Below the pieces are notes generated by a model. That model had not been told where the DNA came from. It ran no database searches and saw only the letters and a list, made by a program, of their open reading frames with translations. A stretch of 64,000 nucleotides of DNA from Paragonimus skrjabini miyazakii (lineage: Eukaryota > Platyhelminthes > Trematoda > Plagiorchiida > Troglotrematidae). Shown piece after piece: positions 24,360-37,490 of this stretch; the stretch's first letter is position 1, and each line of letters opens with the position of its first letter. Made by a program: the position numbers and the translations under genes. The DNA lies in NCBI GenBank assembly GCA_014338405.1, contig JTDE01000113.1, forward strand, positions 84,003 to 148,002, written 5' to 3'.

Positions 24360-27300
24360 GATCTATAGGCCAAATGAGAGTTCCAAACGCTCTGACTAAT
24401 TCATATCTACTTATCAGTAATATAATGGTTGTTCTGGTAATAAAATAAATTCAACAGTTTCAGCCCGTGACTAGTTTTATTTTGGAGTTATCCGTTGCTA
24501 TCAGCAAGACGATTATCCCATGTTCTCTTGAAACGATCGGAAATCCCTACGTTAATCATTAAGGAATGCGACCTAATTGAGAACGCGCAACTGTGCCCAA
24601 TATGGAGGTTATTTTCGTGACGATTATAAACTTGCGGTCATTTTTAACTTAGTCAACTAGATATACATTAAACGCAGATAATTTTCCTAGTCGTAGTTTG
24701 AAGAGGTTGTATCACAGAATACATCACTAGTAACGGATGTAGCTGAAAATTGACGTGAAGGGATAGTTGTTAATTTTGATGGGAACCAACTGACCGATTG
24801 CGGTGCGTTCACTGAAAGAATTAAGACCTCTCTGCCCGACGGTCCATGTGTCAAACAAGAATGCGGAGTCAGCGTTCTCCATCAGTTATTCAGGCCACCA
24901 TCATCCGGTTTTCTGCCACCTTGCTTATTCTGTTTAAAATCTCTGGGAACACAGAACCACTCTTCTTTTTTAATCACGTCAAATTATAATGAACACCAGA
25001 TGGTGAAAATCTGCATGTAAGTACAAATTTTCTAGGTCATACCAAGTGAAGTTTATGGACATATATTTCGATGACGTTTTCATACACCACTTGTGTTATA
25101 TTTCCGATTTTCACGGTTATATGATGCGTATAAAACTGATGTACATCAGCGGCAACTAGACTGAATTAAAAACTGGCTTTGGTCATGCCCGTTAACATAA
25201 TTTAACTCAATGAAACTGAAGGTTGTATTTCATCGTTTTTGTAAAGGTCATGGTTGTACACGTGATAAAACTGGTCGTTTGCAGATTTAAATAGGTTTAC
25301 GCAGCAGCGTCATGTTTCTTTTTTCACTACGTCTACTATAGCTGTCATAAAAGATACACACGGATTACACAGTTACACACTTTTGATACAGAAATAAAAC
25401 TCACTCAAAGCAACGGGATAACTAACCATACTACCCTACACATACGTTACTGTTATTTGTAGGCCGGTTTATTCAGTCCGTTGATCAGACTAGAGCGGAC
25501 TAGAACTCCATTTTCCACATTATAGTACGAGATTACAGTTTACTAAGGCCATGGAAATTGGTCAGTTGAATGCGAATTTTGTATTCATAGATAATCGTTT
25601 TTGCAATGCAGACTGCGAGTAAACTGCAATATTATGTTGCTTACCACATTAACAAAATAATGACTCCTATCTCGTTCACTACAACGATACTAAAAAATGA
25701 GGCTATCATGTTATTTACCGTTTGGCGTATACACTACAAGGGTTTCTTGAAACTTATTGAAATGTACATGGTGTACACGGTAGCAAGCAAAATAAATGCT
25801 CCTGAAAATTTTTACATGCCAAGCCATTTATTCTGGTTGAGTGTCACTTCGACATACTATAAATGACTGCTCATTTAACTGCTACCTACTACCTCAGAAG
25901 TGTCAAGTTAGATGAATCAATTGCAAAAATCATTCAAAATCAAAACATCCACATGGTAATACATGGTTTACACCTCTAGCGGCCCACTTAATTGGACACT
26001 ATGTATGGCTATCTCAAATGGTCCAGCCTTCAGTTTATGATGGAAATTGAGCAAACAAATTGTAATATTTCCCAGGGTTAATTTTCCGGATCTGTTGAGC
26101 ACAAAACTTATGTGTCATTCATGTGTGACTACAGCGCGTCTGAATATCATTTTATTGCCCGTTGACGTCAGTAAATAGTTTTCATTACACAATAAAAAAT
26201 TGAATTGCTTCATGGCGCCTCTCATTAGAAACCTGGTCTACGCTTTTATTTCATCAGTTCGTAAACATATTCAAAGTTTGGAGTGGTGTATCACATATCT
26301 TCATAAAAGTCCTAATTTGGACAGATGATGCAAAGTTCCCCGTGCCGACATGCCTCTAGCTGACTAGTGATCAAAAATGATGATTTGTCATCTCTATTTC
26401 AGGCTGCCCGATTAAGTTTGCATTCGGTTTTCGGAAAGCACTACATGTTTAATTTTGTTACGACTCTCGCAATCAACTGGCATCCAGTCCAGTTGGGTGT
26501 GACAGGAAAGGAAACTGATTGCCATTTGCTACTTCCTTGAGGGCTGATAGCGCAGACTCCAAATGCTATTCAGGTTTTACCAGGAATCCAAAAATACGTT
26601 TTTTAAACCGCACGTTCGTTTAGAAGCATACTTTCGTGTCCAAACCGTAAGGAAATCTGTCCGAATTGTTCAAACGTTGAATGTTGCTAATTGTTTGTGA
26701 CCCTACTTTCTCCCCAACCCTTTAATTAAGGATTATAGCCCTTTTTGCTTAGGCAATTCTGGCCCTTCCGAGTTCGTTGCTGGAATCTGCTATTCAGAAA
26801 CCTCTCTCTCTAACGGACGGTTTAACTTCGATAGGAGTCAATTTTCCGCCTTGGGTGGTTAATTAGAAACTGTTTTCAAAACGATCCCTCCTCGAAGGCG
26901 GTGATCATCATCATCAATGGGTGTTAGGTCCACCTTAGCTTACTAATGAGGAAACAGTGTAGTCATTTCAAATATCGTTTATCTCACCATTTCTGTTGGT
27001 TGTACGCAGACATTTATTGTTAACTAGTCCTTCACTTATATTTTGCAAATGACTTTATAATCGTAGAAAAAATGGAGAGAGAAAATAGATAGGTTACAGT
27101 GTAATCATTAAGAAGCAACATGCAACAACATGACATAAATCTTGTGATGGACACTTATAACATATAAATCGGGATAAACTATTCCCGGTCTAGTTTAATG
27201 TAATTACCAACCAAAGGTTTGTTGTCCCTTGGACCATATGCAACATGTTGTTTTGGCTTTACTGATTTGAATAACAATGTGAACATTTTCACGCCTCAAA

Positions 27301-28561
27301 CTGTGTGCGTAAATTACTACGGTTACTGCTTATCAAATGTGATCAAGAGTCATACATCGCAGCTTAAACCTGAATTGAGAAGTTGGTAATGATTTAGAAG
27401 CATACAACGTTGTCATTTCACGATGGTCATTTGAATGCATTTTCTCTAAAATAAGACTGCAGCAGAAATTTTTACATTAAAAAGATGTAGATTATTTCTG
27501 GGAAAATCCGTAACCCACCGGCAAAGTTACCTGAAATAACTTTCAATATCTTTTATCTTGACTGAAAAGGTTTTGAGCGCCATCATTTATTTAATAACGC
27601 ACGAATTTCAGATGGTTAACGCATGTTTGCTATTCTGATTATGCATTTTCATTATCGCGCTAAATTCATCTGGTAGTCGTTTTAAACCGTTGCAGTCTCG
27701 AACAGCATACCTTACTGCACTTTGGTAGCCTGTGGTTGTACGATTTAGAATGTTGTTTTCTTAAACTCCTTGTCACACACATGTATCAAGGGATGTCACA
27801 ACGTGCAACATTTAGTGAACGATTCTGCATGCCGAATATGATATTGATTACCACAGATAGTCGAACTGTACATCTTCTTGGTGAAGACATTTGTCTATAC
27901 TGATGTAATGGAATGTGAACTGTTCCAAGAACTAGAATTTGACGATTGTTACGACTTGATTACGAACCACTAACTAAATCAGTGGTGTTACTGCTGAATT
28001 AACATCGAGTTAAACAAGAACACACTATGCCCTATATCGGGCTGCATTCTAGCGTACATTCGTTTGTCTCAGTTATTTTATTGAGATGAACAATATCGTT
28101 CCGTATTTTGCAATTCTAAAGTCAGACTTGACAAATACCACTTAAAAATGCAGTTGTTGATCAAAATCTATTCAACGGTTGGTGATCAACTGTTTAGAAT
28201 GGTGAGAACATACTTGAAAATTTTAAGGATTTTTCACTATTTCTCCGAATTCAAGTTAAGTTTACGTGATTTCTGTGTGGCAATTCAAAAGCAGCGTAAC
28301 ACCGTACTTCTGATCGTTTGTTAATTTTGATGTGACTTTTAAGACCATGAGCTCAGAGCCAGCATATTTTAAGCAAATCATCTTCCCCAACATTTATGTA
28401 CACTCATGGTTAAAAACTATCAAACAATGCTGCTGCCATAATGACAACAAGTTGATTTGACACGGTCTTTTTGTGTACGGGTCAATGTATTATTTTTGTT
28501 TATGGTGACCGAAGCTTTTGTAATTCGAACCATTGGGGTCATTAAAAGCTGGTAGGTTCAG
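24360..28561. other. unassigned DNA
   Basis: No motif-bearing coding frame is present. A plus frame at 25606-25866 (86 codons) is AT-biased and featureless. GC-richer patches near 24790-24960 and 26700-26930 may be unrecognised mobile-element pieces. Nothing further could be supported. Confidence 0.3.
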
Positions 28562-28661
28562 NNNNNNNNNNNNNNNNNNNNNNNNNNNNNNNNNNNNNNN
28601 NNNNNNNNNNNNNNNNNNNNNNNNNNNNNNNNNNNNNNNNNNNNNNNNNNNNNNNNNNNNN
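28562..28661. other. assembly gap, 100 N
   Basis: Exactly 100 N, the usual placeholder for a gap of unknown size. The flanks are not mirror images of each other, unlike the second gap at 48785-48884. Confidence 0.98.
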
Positions 28662-30214
28662 GAAGTTTATAATGTACAGCTATCTTCATAGTGAATGGTG
28701 TTCAAGGATCAAAGTGTGAACGTATTCATGTGATGGTGTTTGTTGTAGAAGTGATAAGAGTCAAAGAAGCAACAAACTTATTAAAGCCAGGTGGGATTTG
28801 AATGCAGAAGGAAAGTTATAATTTAAAAATTTACCTTCACGCGTGAATTAGGTGCGCTTCAGTAGATATACGTGAGTTTCATGTGCATTAGGACTGGATA
28901 TTTTTGTGATTTTGCAGATGGCACTGTGGTCTTTGAAGACTCAGTAGAGCAACAAAAACAGCGAATTAAATCTTCATTCAGCCATTGAATGATAAAGCTG
29001 TAACAACAGAATGAGCAGGATATTTTATGTTGGACAATTGTTAATGCAAAATGAATTCTGTCTGTACTGAACGCGACTAATCTGGTATTGCGCCTTTAGC
29101 CAATGAAACTTAAGAGTGTCATTCAGATCAAACTTGGGAAAGTGTTTCTAGGCAGAACTAAGTGATATAATCTCTTGAAGGTCAAAATAAAATCTGTCAT
29201 GTTAATAGTATATGATGAGTGGACACGGTGTGTAAGTTTACTGAGAAGATGAGGGTTTATGAAACGTTACATTATGCCTTTCAACCCTACGCCACCATTT
29301 CGCAATCAGCTGTATAGACGGCAGAAGATATAAGCAACCAAACGCACCCAGCGTTAGTTTGGTAACCAGTTATACCTTTACACTTTAGTGTAAGTGTTTT
29401 GTGCCTATTGAATCCAGAGTCCAGGTCCAAGAAGCGAACACTGGACGCACATATATTCAGAACAACACCTTACCAGTGGAACATATTATAGAAAGTGGTA
29501 CTCTGCATTACCTAAAACGACAGCATAGCACGAATGCTGATCACATCACCAGGCATCAGATAGTGGGTTGAACTTTGTAAACATGAACCTGTCCAGATGA
29601 CCTATGACTGATAAGTTACGATATAATAAAGTAGATTCAGGTACTTTTGATTTTAATAAGTCCGGTAACGCGCTCAAAATAGCTCAAAATATAGACTGGT
29701 TTAAGTTCGTTATAGCTTATTGTACACTTTATTGAAGAACAGTAGGCTTTAATAACCCCACCAAAAGGTAATACATGGAAACCCTAAACAAAATGTTTCA
29801 TGACAATTATATTAGTGAACAACATTCCTGTTATGATCATTTTCTCGCGAAAATCTTATCAAGTTTCAGGTATCATCATGATTTCGTAATCATAATGATG
29901 TAATCTTCAGGTACTCGGTCCATTTGATTGGATGTTTGTTATTGAAAATTGTCTGGAATAAGGCATGTATTATACTGCCATCTAGATTGTAGTTTAATAG
30001 AAATCGTTTTCACTTCATTTTAATATGTGGTACCTACATTTTTGGTTGAAGTTTCATGAGCATACCCTAAATGTGTTTTACATTTTCTTACAAGGAGGGC
30101 ATCCTTTTGAAAGGTTCTCACTTCCACTTGGGACGGAAATTGTTTAAGTACTGCCCAAGTGTCCGAAGTATTCATAAGCTGACAAATATAAGAGCCTGCT
30201 GATGAGTAGTCGGC
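28662..30214. other. unassigned DNA
   Basis: No coding frame with a motif, no RNA gene and no repeat of the two SINE families is seen until the partial copy beginning near 30215. Confidence 0.35.
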
Positions 30215-30346
30215 AAGGATATGCATTTCTGACCAACTCTACTGACAGCGAAACTCGAGCCTAGTGCTTCTTTTCGAAAGTGGCTGACTGGAAAGTCCAT
30301 GGAAATGCAAAAGCTGCGATCAATTGTGGGTGATTTTCAACTTGAA
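30215..30346 (+). repeat. SINE family 2, copy C (3' half with decayed hammerhead)
   Basis: It starts at AAGGATATGCATTT, then CTGACCA in place of CTGATGA, then a stem II region ending in AGC, then GAAACTCGAG (30250-30259), then CC where the cleavage-site UC should be, and stem I strand TAGTGC (30262-30267). The conserved 3' tail follows: TTCTTTTCGAAAGTGG, GGAAAGTCCATGGAAATGC, GATCAATTGTGGGTGAT. The tRNA-like head is missing or unrecognisable. Confidence 0.65.
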
Positions 30347-32124
30347 ATCAACTTGAAATATAACAGCGTTAGAATCGTTCCCGATTACCTATTTCGTGTG
30401 CCACCTCAAGAAAATGAACAAATAAATGAATGAATGAGTTGAGTAAGGTTCATTGAATTGAAATTTATCGAGTGCAGACACTCTTACAGAACCAGAACGC
30501 ACTTGACAGGAATCGGATTATGAACCAGAAATCTACCAGCATCGCAAAGCTCACACCAAATGATGTTAACGTTGCAATCACGCAAATGAATGTTAAATAG
30601 TAACGCATGCTGTCAATATACATCTAGCCACAAATGCAGATAAAACAGACAGTCTATTAAATACAACGGTGGCTTTGATTTCGTTTAGAAATAACGTATG
30701 CCCAGCTTATGGGTAGCCAACGTACAAACCATTTGAAAGTCCTCTTTCTTCAGTAGACCAAAAGATTTTGCCTACAACAAGGAGGCACATTTGACTAAAC
30801 AGCCTTGGTTTAGCGTTGCGTAAAGTTGACATCTTTCAAACAGAATGAATATTAATCTGGTGACACTTTTCTGCTTTCACTGTCGAATATTTCAATGTAG
30901 ATCATTACTGAGTAAACTGTCGTATCGAACTGAAGATTGTCCTCTGAGTTACCTTAGAGTTACAACGACACACTTAGATTTAACAACGATGAATTTCTTC
31001 CCCGTGATGATCCATAGTTGAGTGCTTTGGCTAGGAGTGCTTTTAACTTCACTTTCCAATGATAAATGTTGGGTTTGGTGAGTTTTTATTTTATGGAACT
31101 CTAGGCTACATATAAGGACGCGTTTTTATTCATAACTGGTCGGTTGACATGCTTTTGATTTAAACAATTCCATTTGTGGTTCTAAAATGAAATTCAAAAA
31201 TCAAAGCATTCTGTTTATGTCTCAAATTAAACTGGTATTATAAGTCCACAGGATGGCAAGTTACTGTCAACATGCCTAAAAGTGAAAAAGATCACCTGCA
31301 TCAAAGGGGATCGAAATAGCGACCGTATGCTGAATACTAGAACTTTACTACAAGTTATTTGTCACGAACTGTAGATATGACAATATACAGGCAGAGATTG
31401 TTATACTCAGTGAATTTACCTCATGAATAGATTGTGTGTGCAATGCAGGATCGCAGATTTCAAAAAAATTGTCTTGTTACATGTTTCTATTCGTGCTGAT
31501 ACTTCAAAGGAAGGGATATGGTCAACCAAACAACCAGTTGTTATCATCTACTTCAAAGTTATTGAAGTCTTCGCTAACAAGTTCTTATGTAATCTCTTTA
31601 GAGATAACGTTAAACTGAACAACTTTGGGGGTGGATTCAGCACAAGACTTAAGGAGGCTGATAGAAGAGGTCTTTTCTAAAAAGTCGTTAATTGTTTATT
31701 TGGAAGGATCGGTTTGTAATATGTCTTGCCGGTTCATCCAAATCAAGTCATACGTTTTAGAAACTTACAATTTTGATATATGCAACGGTTCAGTTTACAA
31801 CCTTAAAGGTCCTAACACCTGAAGAACATGATAAGACAACGTTGTCACACACGGATCAACAAGCCAATTACGGTATACATTCCAAAGGGTCGTATAACTG
31901 AGTAATTTAGGTAAAGTTTGTTGTCATCACTCAATCATTCGTGGATTTCTGCTGTAACCGTACTGTACACTTTGCAGAGTTGAAGAAAAAAAACGACGTA
32001 AGATTGACAGTTTAAATATTTGAACATCTTTTACTGTACTCATATAATCGTAGTTCTCCACAACCGTTTAAATGATGGTCATACAAAGAAGCAAAATTAC
32101 AAACTCTAACTCATCCCTCAGTAG
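30347..32124. other. unassigned DNA
   Basis: A plus frame at 31423-31680 and an overlapping one at 31436-31618 are open but carry no recognisable motif. No repeats of the named families occur. Confidence 0.3.
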
Positions 32125-32252
32125 TAGTGATCGTCACTAATTAATTCTGCTAAGAGAAAAGCTGAAGTCCAGTGCCTCTTTTTTGAAGAGCGCTGGTTGA
32201 AAGTTTATCTGGAGGCAAACGCTGGGATCAACTGTGAGTGATGTTCAGCTTG
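32125..32252 (+). repeat. SINE family 2, copy F, decayed 3' half
   Basis: CACTA, then GAAGTCCAGTGCCTCTTTTT (hammerhead 3' side with GTC retained), then GCGCTGGTTGAAAG, CTGGAGGCAAACGCTG and GATCAACTGTGAGTGATG. These match the 3' tail of the family. The CTGATGA box is lost. Confidence 0.55.
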
Positions 32253-35020
32253 CGGCAGTCAAACTCTCTAGAGGTTTAGTCACCTATGAGTAATATGCAA
32301 GATCACTAAGTGTCACCATCGGCTATTCTATTTACTTTGATAACCTTCGTGTACAATGGGATAAGTTCGATGCATAGGGAAGACCACGTGATGCTCATCA
32401 CATTGTTGTGTGACATTTCGGTGCACGTGATCTACTAGATAAAACTGGCCAAAAACTAACGCATAATCATTTACTTAACGCTTATTTTACGCTCCAATGC
32501 GATTTACCAGCATATTGAGCCCATCGTTCAGTTTCAACTGGTGGAATCTTTCCTTACAGTCCTACCATAAGCCTAGATCCAAAAAACAAGGTGACAAATC
32601 TTTTGGTTAGTTATTCTGTTACATGATGCGCTTCTCAATGGTTTCCGAATGAATAGGCCTTTGTGTATTGTACAGAAACGTTTGTGGACTCGATAAGTTA
32701 AGGCTATTTACCGTTTGTAGCTTACGGATGCAATGAAAGAATGACAAGCATATCCTTGTTTAGCTTACAAAGTTCAATCTACCTAAAGAAAACCGACAGC
32801 ACCTGAACATGCGGACTTGAGTGCAAGTAAATAACTTTATTACGTTTACCCTGTATGTGTGGGTGTTTAATTACATCTTTTTCCAACTTTGGTTCGATGC
32901 CTTTTTTATAGGTTTGTCAACATTTAGGTCAACATGAAGGTCTTGGGTGCTCAAACGATAATAGAACCAATCTTTGTGGTCTCATGTTTGAGTAAGGTAT
33001 ACATGAATGTGATGTTTGTAATACCCATTTCATGAGATGCCGTTAAATTTGTCTTAACAAAGTTAATGAAACAAAACACTGTTTGTGTTTGCCAGATCAG
33101 TTTGTTTCTATGGAAAGTGGATTTGTTGAATTTTACTTTTCACTCATGGACAAAATCAGAAAAACAGTGACAGTACCCCCATCGACCTCAATAACAGCTT
33201 ATTTTATGAAAACTGTTTATGCAGTCAGTGTAACGTCTACTGAAAAATAAAACAAGTAGTCCGGGCAATATTGATTAACCGACCGTCTCACACTCAGAGC
33301 ACAATAGATTTTCAAACTGTACTCTACGCAGAGCGAATTCAATTGTGATTGTCCCATGCTTCGTCAAGATGATTGTGTCCGAAGATTTCCGGATATACAT
33401 ACATGCCATGAAGTATGACGCACATATTTTACTCGGTTGTCCAATGAAGAACATAACCAGAGATTAGGGGCCACCATCTTTCAAGCTCACTTAAGTGGGG
33501 CTAGCTGGCTACCAGTCGAGCTTGTGTTGCACTTATGGCGCCAATCAAGGGCACCTTGATCAGGACTTCTTTGTTCCTGTGGGATTTTTATCAAGCAGCT
33601 TTCGTTGTTAACGTACAAAAGAGTGGCGTATAATAGCAATGACAGCGCTATGTAGTTGATAAAGTACTTTTAAGTACTGGTACACCTGGCTTCAGACGAC
33701 GAACTGATCACTAGTCACTCACATATCAAACCGCTACGCTTCATTTTGCCGTTTATTCGTCGATTTATGTTATATCCCAATGGCAGCTAAATAGAAAGAT
33801 CTTAGCATTTGCTACGAGTTGCCAGGCCGAATCAGTGCCTAAGTTCAGGGTAGATAGGTGGTTATGATTAGTAGCTGCCATAACAGATTGTAGCTTCCGC
33901 AGTCCTACCAGCATTTCAGCCAGCCTCATCCAAAATGGGTATTGTACTCGAGTTACATTCTTGTCACAGCTAGCCAATATTGTATAGACTTTCATAATCG
34001 AAATTCAACCTCTGGTCACATTTTCCTGAGGCAACTCTGTTGTTCATTACACCAGTGATTGCACATTTGACATGACCAAATAATCACCTCTCATCCCTCA
34101 ATCACTCCCAACTCTGGATAATGAACAAATTACTGCAGCATCTCAATAAGAGACTCAGGTAGGGCCTGTCCACCCTAAGCAATAACCCATCTCAGTGATT
34201 GCTAAGTGAATAACTGACAACTTGGTGAAGACAGCCAATAAATTGCAATGCAAAACTTCACTTAATTACCGGTACTCGAAACGTGCTTCAGCGAAATTAA
34301 TAATTCAAGCTGTTTCCACTTGACGAGAAGCCTTACATATGAGGTCATCAACTAGACTGAATGGGACTGTTAGCGTATCCACTCTGAAGACAATGGAGCA
34401 AAGTGAGAATTATCTACGGACAAATAATACCCAATGTTTGTACAGGACAAAAAAGTCGACCCTGATATGAGGTCAGTAACTTAGTGATTAATTCGTTTGC
34501 TTATTGAAAGCATGACATGATTTTATATCCTGGCGACCGTAAGGATATACATTATTGGCAAGTTCTTACAAGCATTCATATGCTCTCTTCTAAAAAAGTC
34601 ATGTTAAAATGTCTCTTGAACTCAAAAGCCTTGATTTTAGGTGAATAGTTTTTGGTTTCTGTTGAACACAACCCCCTCGCATCATAACAGTAAGCTTTTT
34701 GATTGTGCATGCTAAGTGGATGAAAATAAGTAAATTCAAAACTGCTTCTTTATTTATCAATAAAATGAAAAATCCTCCGAATTTTGTTGGTTCTGAACCG
34801 TAAGCAAATCGGATTTGGTAGAAACGATGCGAAATTTGTTACTGTCATCTTTAATTGGACGTTACTTAGTCAGGAGGTATCGCATTTGAAAGCTGTGTCA
34901 AAAAAATCGCCTCATGCTCGAATGTTTGGCCACACTCCTTCGTAAGCAGTGCACAAATAATTCGATTTGCCCGTAACAAAATACGGGTGAGTCTTTACTC
35001 GTGATTACTTGTTCGTGTCT
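32253..35020. other. unassigned DNA
   Basis: A block at about 33280-34230 is GC-richer and holds a 76-codon minus-strand frame (33765-33995; MRLAEMLVGLRKLQS inside) and a plus-strand stretch reading IYIHAMKYDAHILLGCP near 33390. Both look like old coding DNA, possibly of mobile elements, but I cannot name a family. The rest is AT-rich without signal. Confidence 0.3.
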
Positions 35021-35205
35021 AGTGTAAGGTCAGTGGCGCAGGGATCAACATGGTTACCGCACGTAACCGTAGCCTGAGTTTAGATCCCAGTTACGACAAG
35101 GAAATGTACTACCGATAAACTCTATCAAGAGCAAAACTCCGATCTGTTGATCCTGTCTGAAAGGATTTGACTGAAAATCTACACGAAGGGTAAAGCTGCG
35201 TATAA
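35021..35205 (+). repeat. SINE family 2, copy E, full head, decayed hammerhead
   Basis: The head GTCAGTGGCGCAGGGATCAA has a TTTAGATCCCAG B-box region. The ribozyme segment reads ACTACCGATAAACTC, CAAGAGCAAAACTCC, so both conserved boxes (CTGATGA and GAAA) are mutated. The tail GAAAGGATTTGACTGAAAAT and GTAAAGCTGCG follows the family order. Confidence 0.6.
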
Positions 35206-37340
35206 CGGTGAATTGCATTCTACTTAACTTGTGCAACGTTTTACGTTTTAGGACTTTAAGCCAAACCTATCCCGAAAACCTTTCTAGAGTGAATGCAATT
35301 TTCTTGTTTGTTCCGAAACCACATAAGCGCAACTCGGGCTAATCCATCGTTGTTTGCGATTCTTGCGAGATTCTCCTCACCATCAATGTCCCAAGTTCTG
35401 AAATTTCGTCTACGAGCCAATCAGTATCCATCTGTCAAATGTGGTGAGTGATGTGTACACGAACATGTGTAACAAACAGACAGCCTTTTTGAACTGACAG
35501 TAACCACAGATTGGCCTCTTGATTCAGGTTGTTTATGCGCCATCTAGCAACCTCAGGAGTCAATGGAAATAATTAAAGACCCCCAACGTTTGCACATCAT
35601 AGCATCGTGACCTGGTGATCAATCGGACAGCTGAATGCAGCAACCTGCGTTATTTTTTTTAATAATCTTTCCTAGTTTCTATGGCAATGCCTAAATTCCA
35701 CCTACACACACGTCCTTATGACTGCCAGCTTGCACAGTCTGCCTTAGTTTCGACCACTTCGGAAACACAGCCACCTTTGTTCGCGGAGACACAAAACGCT
35801 GCTCACTACAACAAGGACTTTCGAAGAACGTTCGGTTTCTAGTTCATCAAAGGACTAATTTTCGTTCGACGTTAAATCCATTATTTGTCGTCACACATCA
35901 GCGACAGGCTCTATGTAAATACACCACAACCAACGTATAAATCGCACCACACCAGTGGCAGTCTCCTCAATTCGTTGTCGGCCGTAAAGCGTTATTTTCT
36001 TTGATGAACCGCTGTCACGCAAGACTATACATACCGTTCCAAATGCAGCCTTCATTTTCTGGTCTTCCGGTCTCCAAAAGATTTTCATCAATTTCTATTC
36101 ACCTGCCTTTCATTCAAGTTGTGCCCTACTACTCATTACGGTCCCTCAGTAGTTCACGGTACTTCCTGTGCTTGTCGTTGAAAATGTCTTAATGGCTTTT
36201 GGACACAAATTACCTGATAAGCTATGAAATTGAATTCCTGATAGCGTGTTGCAAGTGTTCAAAATTAGGATTGTTTAATCAATTAGTAACTTAAAAATAT
36301 GATTCAAGAGAGCCTACATTTGGGAAAGGATTGAGTAGTTTAGAAAAATAATTCTACAAATGCAAGACGTCAAAAAGATAGCTAGTAACTTCAAACAAGT
36401 TTCATTCCTATAATCCAGTACTCTAAACCATTCTCAACTCAACGCCCGTCGTGGTGAGTTTCTCATGATGTCAAGCCGCAATGTGCTGATTAACAAGCGA
36501 CAAGGCGATATACCTATTTCGGTGTATAGTGTACACAACTTGAAAGTATGCTAAACGATGTACCTAATTTTGAAACGCTTTCACCGATCAACATTCTAAA
36601 TATGGTTGAGAATTTATTCCTAAATATGGTGGTGAATAACTGTTCCAGCTACAATTCCATGTTGAACCGAGATCCAGGTTTCACAGAACAGGACAAAAAG
36701 ATACCTGTGGATTATGTTCAGGGATGTGAGAAATTCCACCTTTGTGTGGATCATGTGTCTAGTTCAATATTAAGTTTACAGTGGTTTCCTTTCGGTCTCC
36801 CCTCTCTCATTTGAACGTCCATATGTGTCACTTGTTTCGGAATACAGAATGTGGGCCTTCCAAGCAACTTTAACGATGAGCTGATTTTATTGTGGCGTTT
36901 TTAACCACCACACATGTATGTGACTTCCCGTCAGATTATTTCGAGAACAGCTTACTTATCACTGTTTTGACTATGTTAAAAACGGATGAGAATTCTACTA
37001 CTTTTAAAAACTAAGATGCAAACAATTATACTTTGCTTCACGTATCCCGAATCAAATAATCATTTTCCCCTGAATTCGCACTATCTATTCCTGGACTGTT
37101 AACCAAGCATGTTTTTTAAAATTCAACTGGAATAAACGTAATGACTAAAACTTACCAGATTTTGTCAACTTGGCGACTGCTTCTTCAGTCTTTACAGTTT
37201 TTATCAAGACTTCACCATACATGCACAGTTATTCAAGGCAAAGACCACTGCCTTCATCCTAGTTGTCTGCCGTTCATACATTGGAGAGCCGATGTATGCC
37301 ACGCTCAAGTTTGGAATACTTGCAAACATACGAATGTTTA
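35206..37340. other. unassigned DNA with a possible pair of tiny minus-strand exons
   Basis: Minus-strand segments at about 36140-36188 and 36035-36094, separated by a possible 45-nt intron, read in a compatible phase (see findings). A plus frame without ATG runs from about 35725 to 35940 (VCLSFDHFGNTATFVRGD at its start). No domain was recognised in any of them. Confidence 0.25.
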
Positions 37341-37341
37341 G

Positions 37342-37490
37342 AAGAGACCCAATTGAGAAAAAATATTGACTTTGGCTGAATTCGGATGGGTGATAGAAAC
37401 ATCGCGTCCAGATACAGCAACTGATCTACCAGCTGACCTACAAAACCTTGGTGAAAGATTAAGGATTTCAAATTTGAACTCAGTTCCCTA
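37342..37490 (-). repeat. tRNA-derived SINE, family 1, copy g
   Basis: In plus orientation it reads GAGACCCAATTGAG, TTTGGCTGAATTCGGATGGG, then GTCCAGATACAGCAACTGAT, CTACCAGCTGACCTAC and TTGAACTCAGTTCCC. This is the same order as copy d at 20.1 kb, with many substitutions. Both Pol III boxes are degraded, so this is an old copy. Confidence 0.65.
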
